From NCBI GenBank assembly GCA_947568835.1, contig OX387606.1, positions 24,293,111 through 24,357,110 on the forward strand: a DNA stretch of 64,000 nt, written 5' to 3'. The notes beneath the pieces were generated by a model. That model was not told the origin of the DNA, searched no databases, and saw only the letters and a program-made list of their open reading frames with translations. This document shows positions 12,109-23,868 of the stretch, piece after piece (the first letter of the stretch is position 1; each line of letters begins with the position of its first letter). The position numbers and the translations under genes are program-made. The stretch is from Protonemura montana (Eukaryota; Arthropoda; Insecta; Plecoptera; Nemouridae).

Positions 12109-14015
12109 TCTTTGTCTTCCTGTCTTCCCGTCTTCGTCTTCCCGTCTTCCCGTCTTCGTCTTCCCGTCTTCCCGTCTTCGTCTTCGTCTCTCCGTCTTCG
12201 TCTTCGTCTTCCCGTCTTCCCGTCTTCGTCTTCCCGTCTTCCCGTCTTCGTCTTCCCGTCTTCCCGTCTTCGTCTTCCCGTCTTCCCGTCTACGTTTTCC
12301 CGTCTTCCCGTCTTCGTCTTCCCGTCTTCCCGTCTTCGTCTTCGTCTTCCCGTCTTCGTCTTCGTCTTCCCGTCTTCGTCTTCGTCTTCCCGTCTTCGTC
12401 TTCGTCTTCCCGTCTTCCCGTCTTCCCGTCTTCGTCTTCCCGTCTTCCCGTCTTCGTTTCCCGTCTTCCCGTCTTCCCGTCTTCGTCTTCCCGTCTTCCC
12501 GACTTCGTCTTCCCGTCTTCCCGTCTTCTTCTTCCCGTCTTCCCAACTTCCCGTCTTCGTCTTCCCGTCTTCCCGTCTTCGACTTCCCGTCTTCGTCTTC
12601 CTGTCTTCCCATCTTCGTCTTCCCGTCTTCCCGTATTCGTCTTCCCGTCTTCCCGTCTTCGTCTTCCCGTCTTCCCGTCTTCGTCTTCCCGTCTTCGTCT
12701 CCCCGTCTTCCCGTCTTCCCGTCTTCGTCTTCCCGTCTTCCCGTCTTCGTCTTCCCGTCTTCGTCTTCCCGTCTTCGTCTTCCTGTCTTCCCGTCTTCGT
12801 CTTCCCGTCTTCCCGTCTTCGTCTTCCCGTCTTCCCGTCTTCGTCTTCGTCTTCCCGTCTTCGTCTTCGTCTTCCCGTCTTCCCGTCTTCGTCTTCCCGT
12901 CTTCCCGTCTTCGTCTTCCCGTCTTCCCGTCTTCGTCTTCCCGTCTTCCCGTCTTCGTCTTCCCGTCTTCCCGTCTTCGTCTTCGTCTTCCCGTCTTCGT
13001 CTTCCCGTCTTCCCGTCTTCGTCTTCGTCTTCCCGTCTTCGTCTTCGTCTTCCCGTCTTCCCGTCTTCGTCTTCCCGTCTTCCCGTCTTCGTCTTCCCGT
13101 CTTCCCGTCTTCGTCTTCCCGTCTTCCCGTCTTCGTCTTCCCGTCTTCCCGTCTTCGTCTTCGTCTTTCCGTCTTCGTCTTCCCGTCTTCCCGTATTCGT
13201 CTTCTCGTCTTCCCGTCTTCGTCTTCCCGTCTTCCCGTCTTCGTCTTCCCGTCTTCCCGTCTTCGTCTTCCCGTCTTCCCGTCTTCGTCTTCCCGTCTTT
13301 CCGTCTTCGTCTTCCCGTCTTCCCGTCTTCGTCTTCGTCTTCCCGTCTTCGTCTTCCCGTCTTCCCGTCTTCGTCTTCCCGTCTTCCCGTCTTCGTCTTC
13401 CCGTCTTCCCGTCTTCGTCTTCCCGTCTTCCCGTCTTCGTCTTCCCGTCTTCCCGTCTTCGTCTTCCCGTCTTCCCGTCTTCATCTTCGTCTTCCCGTCT
13501 TCGTCTTCGTCTTCCCGTCTTCCCGTCTTCGTCTTCCCGTCTTCCCGTCTTCGTCTTCCCGTTTTCCCGTCTTCGTCTTCCCGTCTTCCCGTCTTCGTCT
13601 TCCCGTCTTCCCGTCTTCGTCTACCCGTCTTCCCGTCTTCGTCTTCGTCTTCCCGTCTTCGTCTTCCCGTCTTCCCGTCTTCCCGTCTTCGTCTTCCCGT
13701 CTTCCCGTCTTCGTCTTCCCGTCTTCCCGTCTTCGACTTCCCGTCTTCGTCTTCCTGTCTTCCCGTCTTCGTCTTTCCGTCTTCCCGTCTTCCCGTCTTC
13801 CCGTCTTCCCGTCTTCGTCTGCCCGTCTTCCCGTCTTCGTCTTCCCGTCTTCCCGTCTTCGTCTTCCTGTCTTCCCGTCTTCGTCTTCCCGTCTTCCCGT
13901 CTTCGTCTTCCCGTCTTCCCGTCTTCCCGTCTTCGTCTTCCCGTCTTCGTCTCCCCGTCTTCCCGTCTTCCCGTCTTCGTCTTCCCGTCTTCCCGTCTTC
14001 GTCTTCCCGTCTTCG
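12109..14015 (+). repeat. 3,675 bp-spaced duplication, copy 2
   Basis: Copy of 8,434-10,340 with the same rare variants in the same order. Differences are scattered single bases, for example CTACGTTTTCC near 12,291 where the first copy has CTACGTCTTCC. Confidence 0.88.
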
Positions 14016-14538
14016 TCTTCCCGTCTTCCCGTCTTCGTCTTCCTGTCTTCTCGTCTTCGTCTTCCCGTCTTCCCGTCTTCGTCTTCCCGTCTTCCCGTCT
14101 TCGTCTTCGTCTTCCCGTCTTCGTCTTCGTCTTCCCGTCTTCCCGTCTTCGTCTTCCCGTCTTCCCGTCTTCGTCTTCCCGTCTTCCCGTCTTCGTCTTC
14201 CCGTCTTCCCGTCTTCGTCTTCCCGTTTTTCCGTCTTCGTCTTCGTCTTCCCGTCTTCGTCTTCCCGTCTTCCCGTCTTCGTCTTCCCGTCTTCCCGTCT
14301 TCGTCTTCCCGTCTTCCCGTCTTCGTCTTCCCGTCTTCGTCTTCCCGTCTACGTCTTCGTCTTCCCGTCTTCGTCTTCGTCTTCCCGTCTTCGTCTTCGT
14401 CTTCCCGTCTTCGTCTTCCCGTCTTCCCGTCTTCGTCTTCCCGTCTTCGTCTTCGTCTTCCCGTCTTCGTCTTCGTCTTCCCGTCTTCGTCTTCGTCTTC
14501 CCGTCTTCCCGTCTTCCCGTCTTCGTCTTCCCGTCTTC

Positions 14539-15483
14539 GTTTCCCGTCTTTCCGTCTTCCCGTCTTCGTCTTCCCGTCTTCCTGTCTTCGTCTTCCCGTC
14601 TTCCCGTCTTCGTCTTCCCGTCTTCCCGTCTTCGTCTTCCCGTCTTCCCGTCTTCGTCTTCCCGTCTTCCCGTCTTCGTCTTCGTCTTTCCGTCTTCGTC
14701 TTCCCGTCTTCCCGTCTTCGTCTTCCCGTCTTCCCGTCTTCGTCTTCCCGTCTTCCCGTCTTCGTCTTCCCGTCTTCCCGTCTTCGTCTTCCCGTCTTCC
14801 CGTCTTCGTCTTCTCGTCTTCCTGTCTTCGTCTTCCCGTCTTCCCGTCTTCGTCTTCCCGTCTTCCCGTCTTCTTCTTCCCGTCTTCCCGTCTTCGTCTT
14901 CCCGTCTTCCCGTCTTCGTCTTCCCGTCTTCCCGTCTTCGTCTTCCCGTCTTCGTCTTCCCGTCTTCCCGTCTTCGTCTTCCTGTCTTCCCGTCTTCGTC
15001 TTCCCGTCTTCCCGTCTTCGTCTTCCCGTCTTCCCGTCTTCGTCTTCGTCTTCCCGTCTTCGTCTTCGTCTTCCCGTCTTCCCGTCTTCGTCTTCCCGTC
15101 TTCCCGTCTTCGTCTTCCCGTCTTCCCGTCTTCGTCTTCCCGTCTTCCCGTCTTCCCGTCTTCGTCTTCCCGTCTTCCCGTCTTCGTCTTCCCGTCTTCC
15201 CGTCTTCGTCTTCGTCTTCCCGTCTTCGTCTTCCCGTCTTCCCGTCTTCGTCTTCGTCTTCCCGTCTTCGTCTTCGTCTTCCCGTCTTCGTCTTCGTCTT
15301 CCCGTCTTCCCGTCTTCGTCTTCCCGTCTTCCCGTCTTCGTCTTTCCGTCTTCCCGTCTTCGTCTTCCCGTCTTCCCGTCTTCGTCTTCCCGTCATCCCG
15401 TCTTCGTCTTCCCGTTTTTCCGTCTTCGTCTTCGTCTTCCCGTCTTCGTCTTCCCGTCTTCCCGTCTTCGTCTTCCCGTCTTC
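14539..15483 (+). repeat. 967 bp HOR, pair 1 copy 1 (945 bp)
   Basis: Begins at GTTTCCCGTCTTTCCG and includes CATCCCG at 15,394. It is followed directly by a second copy that also starts with GTTTCCC at 15,484. This copy is 945 bp, one 22 bp unit shorter than the 967 bp form. Confidence 0.85.
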
Positions 15484-16450
15484 GTTTCCCGTCTTTCCGT
15501 CTTCCCGTCTTCGTCTTCCCGTCTTCCTGTCTTCGTCTTCCCGTCTTCCCGTCTTCGTCTTCCCGTCTTCCCGTCTTCGTCTTCCCGTCTTCCCGTCTTC
15601 GTCTTCCCGTCTTCCCGTCTTCGTCTTCGTCTTTCCGTCTTCGTCTTCCCGTCTTCCCGTCTTCGTCTTCCCGTCTTCCCGTCTTCGTCTTCCCGTCTTC
15701 CCGTCTTCGTCTTCCCGTCTTCCCGTCTTCGTCTTCCCGTCTTCCCGTCTTCGTCTTCCCGTCTTCCCGTCTTCGTCTTCTCGTCTTCCTGTCTTCGTCT
15801 TCCCGTCTTCCCGTCTTCGTCTTCCCGTCTTCCCGTCTTCTTCTTCCCGTCTTCCCGTCTTCGTCTTCCCGTCTTCCCGTCTTCGTCTTCCCGTCTTCCC
15901 GTCTTCGTCTTCCCGTCTTCGTCTTCCCGTCTTCCCGTCTTCGTCTTCCTGTCTTCCCGTCTTCGTCTTCCCGTCTTCCCGTCTTCGTCTTCCCGTCTTC
16001 CCGTCTTCGTCTTCGTCTTCCCGTCTTCGTCTTCGTCTTCCCGTCTTCCCGTCTTCGTCTTCCCGTCTTCCCGTCTTCGTCTTCCCGTCTTCCCGTCTTC
16101 GTCTTCCCGTCTTCCCGTCTTCCCGTCTTCGTCTTCCCGTCTTCCCGTCTTCGTCTTCCCGTCTTCCCGTCTTCGTCTTCGTCTTCCCGTCTTCGTCTTC
16201 CCGTCTTCCCGTCTTCGTCTTCGTCTTCCCGTCTTCGTCTTCGTCTTCCCGTCTTCGTCTTCGTCTTCCCGTCTTCCCGTCTTCGTCTTCCCGTCTTCCC
16301 GTCTTCGTCTTTCCGTCTTCCCGTCTTCGTCTTCCCGTCTTCCCGTCTTCGTCTTCCCGTCATCCCGTCCTTGTCTTCCCGTTTTTCCGTCTTCGTCTTC
16401 GTCTTCCCGTCTTCGTCTTCCCGTCTTCCCGTCTTCGTCTTCCCGTCTTC
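15484..16450 (+). repeat. 967 bp HOR, pair 1 copy 2
   Basis: CATCCCG at 16,361-16,363 lies 967 bp after that in copy 1. The GTTTTTCCG that follows is shared. A private change gives CCGTCCTTG near 16,367. Confidence 0.85.
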
Positions 16451-19400
16451 CCGTCTTCGTCTTCCCGTCTTCCCGTCTTCGTCTTCCCGTCTACGTCTTC
16501 GTCTTCCCGTCTTCGTCTTCGTCTTCCCGTCTTCGTCTTCGTCTTCCCGTCTTCGTCTTCCCGTCTTCCCGTCTTCGTCTTCCCGTCTTCGTCTTCGTCT
16601 TCCCGTCTTCGTCTTCGTCTTCCCGTCTTCGTCTTCGTCTTCCCGTCTTCGTCTTCGTCTTCCCGTCTTCCCGTCTTCCCGTCTTCGTCTTCCCGTCTTC
16701 CCGTCTTCGTTTCCCGTCTTCCCGTCTTCCCGTCTTCGTCTTCCCGTCTTCCTGTCTTCGTCTTCCCGTCTTCCCGTCTTCGTCTTCCCGTCTTCCCGTC
16801 TTCGTCTTCCCACTCTTCCCGTCTTCGTCTTCCCGTCTTCCCGTCTTCGTCTTCGTCTTTCCGTCTTCGTCTTCCCGTCTTCCCGTCTTCGTCTTCCCGT
16901 CCTCCCGTCTTCGTCTTCCCGTCTTCCCGTCTTCGTCTTCCCGTCTTCCCGTCTTCGTCTTCCCGTCTTCCCGTCTTCCTCTTCCCGTCTTCCCGTCTAC
17001 GTCTTCCCGTCTTCCCGTCTTCGTCTTCCCGTCTTCCCGTCTTCGTCTTTCCGTCTTCCCGTCTTCGTCTTCCCGTCTTCCCGTCTTCGTCTTCCCGTCT
17101 TCGTCTTCCCGTCTTCGTCTTCGTTTTCCCGTCTACGTCTTCGTCTTCCCGTCTTCCCGTCTTCGTCTTCCCGTCTTCGTCTTCCCGTCTTCGTCTTCGT
17201 TTTCCCGTCTACGTCTTCGTCTTCCCGTCTTCGTCTTCGTCTTCCCGTCTTCGTCTTCGTCTTCCCGTCTTTGTCTTCCCGTCTTCCCGTCTTCGTCTTC
17301 CCGTCTTCGTCTTCGTCTTCCCGTCTTCGTCTTCGTCTTCCCGTCTTCATCTTCGTCTTCCCGTCTTCCCGTCTTCCCGTCTTCGTCTGCCCGTCTTCCC
17401 GTCTTCGTTTCCCGTCTTTCCGTCTTCCCGTCTTCCCGTCTTCCCGTCTTCGTCTTCCCGTCTTCCCGTCTTCGACTTCCCGTCTTCCCGTCTTCGTCTT
17501 CCTGTCTTCCCGTCTTCGTCTTCCCGTCTTCCCGTCTTCGTCATCCCGTCTTCCCGTCTTTCCGTCTTCGTCTTCCCGTCTTCCCGTCTTCGTCTTCCCG
17601 TCTTCGTCTCCCCGTCTTCCCGTCTTCCCGTCTTCGTCTTCCCGTCTTCCCGTCTTCGTCTTCCCGTCTTCGTCTTCCCGTCTTCCCGTCTTCGTCTTCC
17701 TGTCTTCTCGTCTTCGTCTTCCCGTCTGCCCGTCTTCGTCTTCCCGTCTTCCGTCTTCGTCTTCGTCTTCCCGTCTTCGTCTTCGTCTTCCCGTCTTCCC
17801 GTCTTCGTCTTCCCGTCTTCGTCTTCCCGTCTTCCCGTCTTCGTCTTCCCGTCTTCCCGTCTTCGTCTTCCCGTCTTCCCGTCTTCGTCTTCCCGTTTTT
17901 CCGTCTTCGTCTTCGTCTTCCCGTCTTCGTCTTCCCGTCTTCCCGTCTTCGTCTTCCCGTCTTCCCGTCTTCGTCTTCCCGTCTTCCCGTCTTCGTCTTC
18001 CCGTCTTCGTCTTCCCGTCTACGTCTTCGTCTTCCCGTCTTCGTCTTCGTCTTCCCGTCTTCGTCTTCGTCTTCCCGTCTTCGTCTTCCCGTCTTCCCGT
18101 CTGTGTCTTCCCGTCTTCGTCTTCGTCTTCCCGTCTTCGTCTTCGTCTTCCCGTCTTCGTCTTCGTCTTCCCGTCTTCCCGTCTTCCCGTCTTCGTCTTC
18201 CCGTCTTCCCGTCTTCGTTTCCCGTCTTCCCGTCTTCCCGTCTTCGTCTTCCCGTCTTCCTGTCTTCGTCTTCCCGTCTTCCCCTCTTCGTCTTCCCGTC
18301 TTCCCGTCTTCGTCTTCCCGTCTTCCCGTCTTCGTCTTCGTCTTTCCGTCTTCGTCTTCCCGTCTTCCCGTCTTCGTCTTCCCGTCTTCCCGTCTTCGTC
18401 TTCCCGTCTTCCCGTCTTCGTCTTCCCGTCTTCCCGTCTTCGTCTTCCCGTCTTCCCGTCTTCGTCTTCCCGTCTTCCCGTCTTCGTCTTCCCGTCTTCC
18501 CGTCTTCGTCTTCCCGTCTTCCCGTCTTCGTCTTCCCGTCTTCCCGTCTTCTTCTTCCCGTCTTCCCGTCTTCGTCTTCCCGTCTTTCCGTCTTCGTCTT
18601 CCCGTCTTCCCGTCTTCGTCTTCCCGTCTTCCCATCTTCGTCTTCCCGTCTTCGTCTTCCCGTCTTCGTCTTCGTTTTCCCGTCTACGTCTTCGTCTTCC
18701 CGTCTTCGTCTTCGTCTTCCCGTCTTCGTCTTCGTCTTCCCGTCTTCGTCTTCCCGTCTTCCCGTCTTCGTCTTCCCGTCTTCGTCTTCGTCTTCCCGTC
18801 TTCGTCTTCGTCTTCCCGTCTTCGTCTTCGTCTTCCCGTCTTCGTCTTCGTCTTCCCGTCTTCCCGTCTTCCCGTCTTCGTCTTCCCGTCTTCGTCTCCC
18901 CGTCTTCCCGTCTTCCCGTCTTCCCGTCTTCCCGTCTTCGTCTTCCCGTCTTCCCGTCTTCTTCTTCCCGTCTTCCCGTATTCCCGTCTTCGTCTTCCCG
19001 TCTTCCCGTCTTCGACTTCCCGTCTTCGTCTTCCTGTCTTCCCGTCTTCGTCTTCCCGTCTTCCCGTCTTCGTCTTCCCGTCTTCCCGTCTTCGTCTTCC
19101 CGTCTTCCCGTCTTCGTCTTCCCGTCTTCGTCTCCCCGTCTTCCCGTCTTCCCGTCTTCGTCTTCCCGTCTTCCCGTCTTCCCGTCTTCCCGTCTTCCCG
19201 TCTTCGTCTTCCCGTCTTCCCGTCTTCGACTTCCCGTCTTCCCGTCTTCGTCTTCCTGTCTTCCCGTCTTCGTCTTCCCGTCTTCCCGTCTTCGTCTTCC
19301 CGTCTTCCCGTCTTCCCGTCTTCGTCTTCCCGTCTTCCCGTCTTCGTCTTCCCGTCTTCGTCTCCCCGTCTTCCCGTCTTCCCGTCTTCGTCTTCCCGTC

Positions 19401-20220
19401 TTCCCGTCTTCGTCTTCCCGTCTTCGTCTTCCCGTCTTCCCGTCTTCGTCTTCCTGTCTTCTCGTCTCCGTCTTCCCGTCTTCCCGTCTTCGTCTTCCCG
19501 TCTTTCCGTCTTCGTCTTCGTCTTCCCGTCTTCGTCTTCGTCTTCCCGTCTTCCCGTCTTCGTCTTCCCGTCTTCGTCTTCCCGTCTTCCCGTCTTCGTC
19601 TTCCCGTCTTCCCGTCTTCGTCTTCCCGTCTTTCCGTCTTCGTCTTCGTCTTCCCGTCTTCGTCTTCCCGTCTTCCCGTCTTCGTCTTCCCGTCTTCCCG
19701 TCTTCGTCTTCCCGTCTTCCCGTCTTCGTCTTCCCGTCTTCGTCTTCCCGTCTTCCCGTCTTCGTCTTCCCGTCTTCCCGTCTTCGTCTTCCCGTCTTCC
19801 CGTCTTCGTCTTCCCGTCTTCGTCTCCCCGTCTTCCCGTCTTCCCGTCTTCGTCTTCCCGTCTTCCCGTCTTCGTCTTCCCGTCTTCGTCTTCCCGTCTT
19901 CCCGTCTTCGTCTTCCTGTCTTCCCGTCTTCGTCTTCCCGTCTTCCCGTCTTCGTCTTCCCGTCATCCCGTCTTCGTCTTCGTCTTCCCGTCTTCGTCTT
20001 CGTCTTCCCGTCTTCCCGTCTTCGTCTTCCCGTCTTCCCGTCTTCGTCTTCCCGTCTTCCCGTCTTCCCGTCTTCCCGTCTTCGTCTTCCCGTCTTCGTC
20101 TTCCCGTCTTCCCGTCTTCGTCTTCCCGTCTTCCCGTCTTCGTCTTCCCGTCTTCCCGTCTTCGTCTTCGTCTTTCCGTCTTTGTCTTCCCGTCTTCACG
20201 TTCGTCTTCCCGTCTTCCCG
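16364..20220 (+). repeat. Three-copy HOR block (about 3.8 kb), copy 2
   Basis: Copy of 2,970-6,790 (offset about 13.4 kb) and of 35,565-39,316 (offset 19,201 then 19,223). It carries CTGCCC at 17,728, CTGTGTC near 18,101, CCCATC at 18,631 and CATCCCG at 19,964. It ends near CACGTTCG at 20,197. The match to the third copy runs for roughly 3.7 kb with few substitutions. Confidence 0.84.
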
Positions 20221-21371
20221 TCTTCGTCTTTCCGTCTTCGTCTTCGTCTTCCCGTCTTCGTCTTCCCGTCTTCCCGTCTTCGTCTTCCCGTCTACCCGTC
20301 TTCGTCTTCCCGTATTTGTCTTCCCGTCTTCCCGTCTTCGTCTTCCTGTCTTCTCGTCTTCGTCTTCCCGTCTTCCCGTCTTCGTCTTCCCGTCTTTCCG
20401 TCTTCGTCTTCGTCTTCCCGTCTTCGTCTTCGTCTTCCCGTCTTCCCGTCTTCGTCTTCCCGTCTTCGTCTTCCCGTCTTCCCGTCTTCGTCTTCCCGTC
20501 TTCCCGTCTTCGTCTTCCCGTCTTCCCGTCTTCGTCTTCCCGTTTTTCCGTCTTCGTCTTCGTCTTCCCGTCTTCGTCTTCCCGTCTTCCCGTCTTCGTC
20601 TTCCCGTCTTCCCGTCTTCGTCTTCCCGTCTTCCCGTCTTCGTCTTCCCGTCTTCGTCTTCCCGTCTTCCCATCTTCGTCTTCCCGTCTTCCCGTCTTCG
20701 TCTTCCCGTCTTCCCGTCTTCGTCTTCCCGTCTTCGTCTCCCCGTCTTCCCGTCTTCCCGTCTTCGTCTTCCCGTCTTCCCGTCTTCGTCTTCCCGTCTT
20801 CGTCTTCCCGTCTTCCCGTCTTCGTCTTCCTGTCTTCCCGTCTTCGTCTTCCCGTCTTCCCGTCTTCGTCTTCCCGTCATCCCGTCTTCGTCTTCCCGTC
20901 TTCGTCTTCCCGTCTTCCCGTCTTCGTGTTCCCGTCTTCCCGTCTTCCCGTCTTCCCGTCTTCGTCTTCCCGTCTTCGTCTTCCCGTCTTCCCGTCTTCG
21001 TCTTCCCGTCTTCCCGTCTTCGTCTTCGTCTTTCCGTCTTCGTCTTCCCGTCTTCACGTTCGTCTTCCCGTCTTCCCGTCTTCGTCTTCCCGTCTTCCCG
21101 TCTTCGTCTTCCCGTCTTCGTCTTCCCGTCTTCCCGTCTTCGTCTTCCCGTCTTCCCGTCTTCGTCTTCCCGTCTTCCCGTCTTCGTCTTCCCGTCTTCC
21201 CGTCTTCGTCTTCCAGTCTTCCCGTCTTCGTCTTCCCGTCTTCCCGTCTTCGTCTTCCCGTCTTCGTCTTCCCGTCTTCGTCTTCGTTTTCCCGTCTACG
21301 TCTTCGTCTTCCCGTCTTCCCGTCTTCGTCTTCCCGTCTTCGTCTTCCAGTCTTCCCGTCTTCGTCTTCCT
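20221..21371 (+). repeat. Satellite between HOR blocks
   Basis: Starts as a continuation of the 7.0-7.7 kb type sequence (GTCTACCCG then GTATTTG near 20,292-20,318). It also contains GTTTTTCCG near 20,544, CGTGTTCCCG near 20,925, CACGTTCG near 21,055 and CCAGTC near 21,213 and 21,347. No gene is seen. Confidence 0.7.
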
Positions 21372-23868
21372 GTCTTCCCGTCTTCGTCTTCCCGTCTTCC
21401 CGTCTTTGTCTTCCCGTCTTCCCGTCTTCGTCTTCGTCTTCCCGTCTTCGTCTTCGTCTTCCCGTCTTCCCGTCTTCGTCTTCCCGTCTTCCCGTCTTCG
21501 TCTTCGTCTTCCCGTCTTCCCGTCTTCGTCTTCCCGTCTTCGTCTTCCCGTCTTCCCGTCTTCGTCTTCCCGTCTTCCCGTCTTCGTCTTCCCGTCTTCC
21601 CGTCTTCGTCTTCCCGTTTTTCCGTCTTCGTCTTCGTCTTCCCGTCTTCGTCTTCCCGTCTTCCCGTCTTCGTCTTCCCGTCTTCCCGTCTTCGTCTTCC
21701 CGTCTTCCCGTCTTCGTCTTCCCGTCTTCGTCTTCCCGTCTTCCCGTCTTCGTCTTCCCGTCTTCCCGTCTTCGTCTTCCCGTCTTCCCGTCTTCGTCTT
21801 CCCGTCTTCGTCTCCCCGTCTTCCCGTCTTCCCGTCTTCGTCTTCCCGTCTTCCCGTCTTCGTCTTCCCGTCTTCGTCTTCCCGTCTTCCCGTCTTCGTC
21901 TTCCTGTCTTCCCGTATTCGTCTTCCCGTCTTCCCGTCTTCGTCTTCCCGTCTTCCCGTCTTCGTCTTCGTCTTCCCGTCTTCGTCTTCGTCTTCCCGTC
22001 TTCCCGTCTTCGTCTTCCCGTCTTCCCGTCTTCGTCTTCCCGTCTTCCCGTCTTCGTCTTCCCGTCTTCCCGTCTTCGTCTTCCCGTCTTCCCGTATTCG
22101 TCTTCCCGTCTTCCCGTCTTCGTCTTCCCGTCTTCCCGTCTTCGTTTTCCCGTCTTCGTCTTCCCGTCTTCCCGTCTTCGTCTTCCCGTCTTCCCGTCTT
22201 CGTCTTCCCGTCTTCCCGTCTTCGTCTTCCCGTCTTCCCGTCTTCGTCTTCCAGTCTTCCCGTCTTCGTCTTCCCGTCTTCCCGTCTTCGTCTTCCCGTC
22301 TTCGTCTTCCCGTCTTCGTCTTCGTTTTCCCGTCTACGTCTTCGTCTTCCCGTCTTCCCGTCTTCGTCTTCCCGTCTTCCCGTCTTCGTCTTCCCGTCTT
22401 CCCGTCTTCGTCTTCCCGTCTTCCCGTCTTCGTCTTCCCGTCTTCCCGTCTTCGTCTTCCCGTTTTCGTCTCCCCGTCTTCCCGTCTTCCCGTCTTCGTC
22501 TTCCCGTCTTCCCGTCTTCGTCTTCCCGTCTTCGTCTTCCCGTCTTCCCGTCTTCGTCTTCCCGTCTTCCCGTCTTCGTCTTCGTCTTTCCGTCTTCGTT
22601 TCCCGTCTTCCCGTCTTCCCGTCTTCGTCTTCCCGTCTTCCTGTCTTCGTCTTCCCGTCTTCCCGTCTTCGTCTTCCCGTCTTCCCGTCTTCGTCTTCCC
22701 GTCTTCCCGTCTTCGTCTTCCCGTCTTCCCGTCTTCGTCTTCGTCTTTCCGTCTTCGTCTTCCCGTCTTCCCGTCTTCGTCTTCCCGTCTTCCCGTCTTC
22801 GTCTTCCCGTCTTCCCGTCTTCGTCTTCCCGTCTTCCCGTCTTCGTCTTCCCGTCTTCCCGTCTTCCTCTTCCCGTCTTCCCGTCTACGTCTTCCCGTCT
22901 TCCCGTCTTCGTCTTCCCGTCTTCCCGTCTTCGTCTTCCCGTCTTCCCGTCTTCGTCTTCCCGTCTTCCCGTCTTCGTCTTCCCGTCTTCGTCTTCCCGT
23001 CTTCGTCTTCGTTTTCCCGTCTACGTCTTCGTCTTCCCGTCTTCCCGTCTTCGTCTTCCCGTCTTCGTCTTCCCGTCTTCGTCTTCGTTTTCCCGTCTAC
23101 GTCTTCGTCTTCCCGTCTTCGTCTTCGTCTTCCCGTCTTCGTCTTCGTCTTCCCGTCTTTGTCTTCCCGTCTTCCCGTCTTCGTCTTCCCGTCTTCGTCT
23201 TCGTCTTCCCGTCTTCGTCTTCGTCTTCCCGTCTTCATCTTCGTCTTCCCGTCTTCCCGTCTTCCCGTCTTCGTCTGCCCGTCTTCCCGTCTTCGTTTCC
23301 CGTCTTTCCGTCTTCCCGTCTTCCCGTCTTCCCGTCTTCGTCTTCCCGTCTTCCCGTCTTCGACTTCCCGTCTTCCCGTCTTCGTCTTCCTGTCTTCCCG
23401 TCTTCGTCTTCCCGTCTTCCCGTCTTCGTCTTCCCGTCTTCCCGTCTTTCCGTCTTCGTCTTCCCGTCTTCCCGTCTTCGTCTTCCCGTCTTCGTCTCCC
23501 CGTCTTCCCGTCTTCCCGTCTTCGTCTTCCCGTCTTCCCGTCTTCGTCTTCCCGTCTTCGTCTTCCCGTCTTCCCGTCTTCGTCTTCCTGTCTTCTCGTC
23601 TTCGTCTTCCCGTCTGCCCGTCTTCGTCTTCCCGTCTTCCGTCTTCGTCTTCGTCTTCCCGTCTTCGTCTTCGTCTTCCCGTCTTCCCGTCTTCGTCTTC
23701 CCGTCTTCGTCTTCCCGTCTTCCCGTCTTCGTCTTCCCGTCTTCCCGTCTTCGTCTTCCCGTCTCCCCGTCTTCGTCTTCCCGTTTTTCCGTCTTCGTCT
23801 TCGTCTTCCCGTCTTCGTCTTCCCGTCTTCCCGTCTTCGTCTTCCCGTCTTCCCGTCTTCGTCTTCCC
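21372..23868 (+). repeat. 2,497 bp tandem duplication, copy 1
   Basis: Matches 23,869-26,365 at a constant offset of 2,497 bp, directly abutting. Paired markers: TTTG at 21,404 and 23,901; GTTTTTCC at 21,616 and 24,113; GTATTCG near 21,914 and 24,411; GTTTCCC at 22,598 and 25,095; CTACG near 22,887 and 25,384; CTGCCC at 23,616 and 26,113; GTCTCCCCG near 23,763 and 26,260. One difference is GTTTTCC near 22,144 against GTCTTCC. Confidence 0.9.
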
